Shown: one piece after another, positions 4,536-6,106 of the stretch
How the letters are laid out: every line of letters starts with the position of its first letter
Numbering within the stretch: position 1 is the stretch's first letter
Assembly: GCA_934636435.1 (NCBI GenBank)
Contig: CAKUAQ010000076.1
Span: 1-6,106 of the forward strand
DNA length: 6,106 bases
Source of the DNA: an uncultured Eubacteriales bacterium
GTDB taxonomy: Bacteria; Bacillota; Clostridia; Oscillospirales; Acutalibacteraceae
Reading direction: 5' to 3'
Made by a program: the position numbers and the translations under genes
Notes under the pieces: generated by a model
What the model saw: only the letters and a program-made list of their open reading frames with translations
What the model was told of the DNA's origin: nothing
The model's database searches: none

Positions 4536-5447
4536 TCAGAACGTATAGGCGTAGATGCCCTTGGCCAGACCGTTTTTCAGCACCACATCGTAGTAGAGAC
4601 GGTAGTCCATCTTCCAGGCATCCGCCTGGAGGTTGTGGGCAGGATCGAAGCAGCGCACCTGCTCGGTCTTTTTGATGAGCGCGGCTGCCCGGCGGGGGAT
4701 CAGCAGCAGGCCGATGCTCTTGGCGGCGGTGGCGGGGGTAAAGCCGCCGCCCTCCTGCCCCTCGGTCGTGCCGTCGTTGAAGGTGTAGGCGGTTTTCATC
4801 CGGCTGTCCGGCACCGGCAGGATCGCCACACCGTTATAGCTGGTCACCTTGGTGTTCAGCTCCCCCTTAGAGAAATCGCTGAATACCAGCGTGCGGGTCA
4901 GATCGGTGCTGTTCTGCAGCGCCGACCACATGGTGCTGTCCACAAAGGCCACCAGCTCCTCATCGTAGCCGATGTCGTTCTGCGCCTTGGCGATGGCCTT
5001 CTGCAGCATTTTCACCGCCTCGGTAGAGGGAGTGCCGGTGATGGTCTGGCTTTTGGTCACGGCGTACCCCGCCAGCTTGGACAACACATAGGCATCGATC
5101 TCCGGCACCACCTGCGTACGGACAAACTCGCCGAGGATCTGCCCGGCCAGGTCGGCCACGCCGCTTTCGTCGTGATCCTCCCGGTCAAGCTGGAAGGAGC
5201 GGCCCCGATCCATAGCGAGGGTGAAAGGGGTGGCGGACACCGACACGGTGCCGTTCACAAAGCCGGTGTCCCGGTTGTAATCCCCCAGCCCGGATACGTT
5301 CATTTCGGGGATCATCACGGTTTTGGCGCCCACAAACTTACCCCGCAGGTTGTTGTCGGCAAGGAAACCGGTGACGGGCTTTTCCACCACGGCCTTGTCC
5401 AGGGCGTCGGTCATCTTAACGGAAATGTTGGTGAGATTCAGGCTCAT
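4536..5447 (-). CDS. Phage major capsid protein (HK97-fold-like, P22-coat-like class)
   Basis: A 303-residue protein with the layout of clostridial prophage major capsid proteins. An N-terminal arm (1-25) leads to an extended-loop region with alternating beta character (FVGAKTVMIPEMNVSGLGDY, 38-57; VNGTVSVSATPFTLAMDRGRSF, 64-85), an acidic stretch QLDREDHDESG (86-96), the long spine helix about 97-127 (VADLAGQILGEFVRTQVVPEIDAYVLSKLAG), an A-domain-like segment (142-210, including AIAKAQNDIGYDEELVAFVD and SDFSKGELNTKVTSYNGVAILPVPDSRM), and a C-terminal beta region ending in DYRLYYDVVLKNGLAKGIYAY (281-301). The ATG at 5447 has AAAGGAAG upstream. It follows a scaffold-like gene after 60 bases and is followed by a hairpin and a small head gene. 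Length and order (scaffold, capsid, connector) agree with the family. No protease domain is fused to it. Confidence 0.85.
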   Translation of the reverse strand: MSLNLTNISVKMTDALDKAVVEKPVTGFLADNNLRGKFVGAKTVMIPEMNVSGLGDYNRDTGFVNGTVSVSATPFTLAMDRGRSFQLDREDHDESGVADLAGQILGEFVRTQVVPEIDAYVLSKLAGYAVTKSQTITGTPSTEAVKMLQKAIAKAQNDIGYDEELVAFVDSTMWSALQNSTDLTRTLVFSDFSKGELNTKVTSYNGVAILPVPDSRMKTAYTFNDGTTEGQEGGGFTPATAAKSIGLLLIPRRAAALIKKTEQVRCFDPAHNLQADAWKMDYRLYYDVVLKNGLAKGIYAYTF

Positions 5448-5507
5448 ATTGAGTACTTCCTTTCTTTTGTTTGACGGTGTGGTTGACGAACGGCCGACCG
5501 GTATCGG

Positions 5508-5975
5508 TCAGCGCAGAGCCCGCCGGAAAGAGCGTAGGAAAGCCCCCTCCTCCGGCGGCTTTTGAGCCGCTCCCTCCCGCAGGGAACCGGGGGAGCAAGC
5601 CGCCGCACGATGGCGGCGCTCCTCCTCCCGGCGCACACGCTGCTCCTCCTGCCAGCGGTAGCGCAGGAATGCGTCCATCAGTGGGATATGCTCCCGTGCG
5701 GCGGTGTCGAAGATCTCCGCCGCCAGATCCTCCGGGGCGTGCAATCCGGGCACCTCCGCCTGCATGGCGATGAATTCCGCCGCCAGCCGGTGGGTGATGT
5801 CCGGCTCAGCGGCGACGGACGGCATTTCCGGAGCTTCATCCGTCGGAACGGGACCCTTGCTTGCGGATGGCTCCGCCGTTTCTTCCGGCGCGCAGACGTC
5901 CTCCGGCTGCACTGTGGGGACGGCCGGATGCTCCGTTTCCGGCGCCTCAGGGGTCAATGGGGCTTCGTTTTCCAT
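5508..5975 (-). CDS. Putative capsid scaffolding protein
   Basis: A 155-residue hydrophilic protein encoded immediately upstream of the capsid gene, the standard position for a scaffold that guides procapsid assembly. The N-terminal third (1-58) is disordered-looking, acidic and rich in Pro, Glu and Ala (MENEAPLTPEAPETEHPAVP and onward). The middle (about 60-125) is helical: ITHRLAAEFIAMQAEVPGL, PEDLAAEIFDTAAREHIPLM, DAFLRYRWQEEQRVRREEERR. The C-terminus is basic (FLRSFRRALR, 146-155), as expected for a capsid-binding scaffold tail. The ATG at 5975 is preceded by GGAAGGAGAG with good spacing; a longer in-frame extension to a TTG at 6086 has no ribosome-binding support and would run through a hairpin. 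Scaffolds diverge quickly, so the call rests on position, composition and charge pattern rather than on a conserved motif. Confidence 0.65.
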   Translation of the reverse strand: MENEAPLTPEAPETEHPAVPTVQPEDVCAPEETAEPSASKGPVPTDEAPEMPSVAAEPDITHRLAAEFIAMQAEVPGLHAPEDLAAEIFDTAAREHIPLMDAFLRYRWQEEQRVRREEERRHRAAACSPGSLREGAAQKPPEEGAFLRSFRRALR

Positions 5976-6106
5976 AGCTGCTCTCCTTCCTTTCTGAGAA
6001 AATTGGGACGTTTTGCGGCGGCGACGGCACAACTCTTTTCCCGCCGAGGATGCCGTAAAACGCCGGTTGAAAGGGATATCTTTCAACCCATCCTGCTTTT
6101 ACTGTC
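5976..6106. other. Leader/intergenic region upstream of the scaffold gene
   Basis: About 130 bases with no gene that I can support. On the minus strand the first seven codons from the window edge would read DSKSRMG and then TGA (6083-6085), possibly the end of an upstream gene, but the stretch is too short to judge. Another frame stays open from the edge past the scaffold start, yet its A/T-ending codons differ from the GC-ending codons of the neighbours. The segment contains a perfect hairpin (6065-6088) and complementary blocks TTTTACGGCA (6050s) and TGCCGTC/CAAAACG (about 6010-6030) that could fold the leader. I see no convincing -35/-10 pair. Confidence 0.4.
6065..6088. repeat. Perfect 9-bp inverted repeat (hairpin)
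   Basis: GGTTGAAAG (6065-6073), loop GGATAT, CTTTCAACC (6080-6088). On the minus strand it is followed by GGCGTTTTACGG, so there is a short U-run four bases after the stem, weakly terminator-like. It could end or separate a transcript upstream of the scaffold/capsid module, or be a binding site. Confidence 0.5.

Noticed and set aside
4452..5474. A plus-strand reading frame of 340 codons opposite the capsid gene
   Set aside because: Gly/His/Val-rich antisense shadow covering almost exactly the capsid gene; no motif or Shine-Dalgarno.
5496..5509. Small inverted repeat GACCG-GTAT-CGGTC at the end of the scaffold gene
   Set aside because: Only five base pairs and no U-tract; too weak to call a terminator between scaffold and capsid genes.
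1..6106. CRISPR array, insertion sequence or integrase
   Set aside because: No regularly spaced direct repeats, no transposase or recombinase motifs, and no terminal inverted repeats were seen.

Overview
This window looks like chromosomal DNA of a GC-rich, low-GC-phylum (Firmicutes) anaerobe, most plausibly a gut clostridium of the Oscillospiraceae/Ruminococcaceae type. That is an inference from the strong Shine-Dalgarno sites (GGAGG-like), a canonical TTGACA/TATAAT promoter grammar, a lipoprotein-type substrate-binding protein, and the style of the phage genes. All genes that I accept are read on the minus strand; the large plus-strand reading frames are antisense shadows in GC-rich coding DNA.

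Layout, in the direction of transcription (from high to low coordinates): (1) 6106-5976, a leader with a perfect 9-bp hairpin. (2) 5975-3322, a compact phage structural/lysis module: a scaffold-like acidic protein, an HK97-fold-like major capsid protein, a small helical putative head-completion/connector protein, two microproteins of about 33-36 aa linked by stop/start overlaps, a membrane-anchored coiled-coil protein, and a small holin-like membrane protein. No tail gene, integrase or endolysin is visible between the capsid gene and the host-like genes that follow. (3) 3321-3181, a junction holding a strong GC-rich hairpin and then an excellent sigma-A promoter whose start region is covered by the palindrome TGTCCC-AAAC-GGGACA. 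(4) 3180-137, a four-gene operon: a Crp/Fnr-family regulator, then a lipoprotein substrate-binding protein, a permease and an ATPase of the nitrate/sulfonate/taurine (NitT/TauT) ABC importer class. The three transporter genes are joined by ATGA overlaps. (5) 136-1, a weak terminator-like hairpin, a consensus promoter, and the 5' two-thirds of a tRNA-Ala(CGC) gene cut by the window edge.

How it works together: the Crp/Fnr protein lacks the cAMP-contacting arginine and a Fe-S cysteine cluster, so its signal is unknown. The palindrome just downstream of its own predicted start of transcription suggests autoregulation and, through the operon, control of the importer. The transported substrate cannot be read from sequence; nitrate, sulfonate, taurine, thiamine-precursor-like or other small molecules are all used by this class. 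The phage module may belong to a decayed prophage, a phage whose tail genes lie elsewhere, or a capsid-encoding satellite; the right edge of the window cuts it before terminase or portal could be seen.
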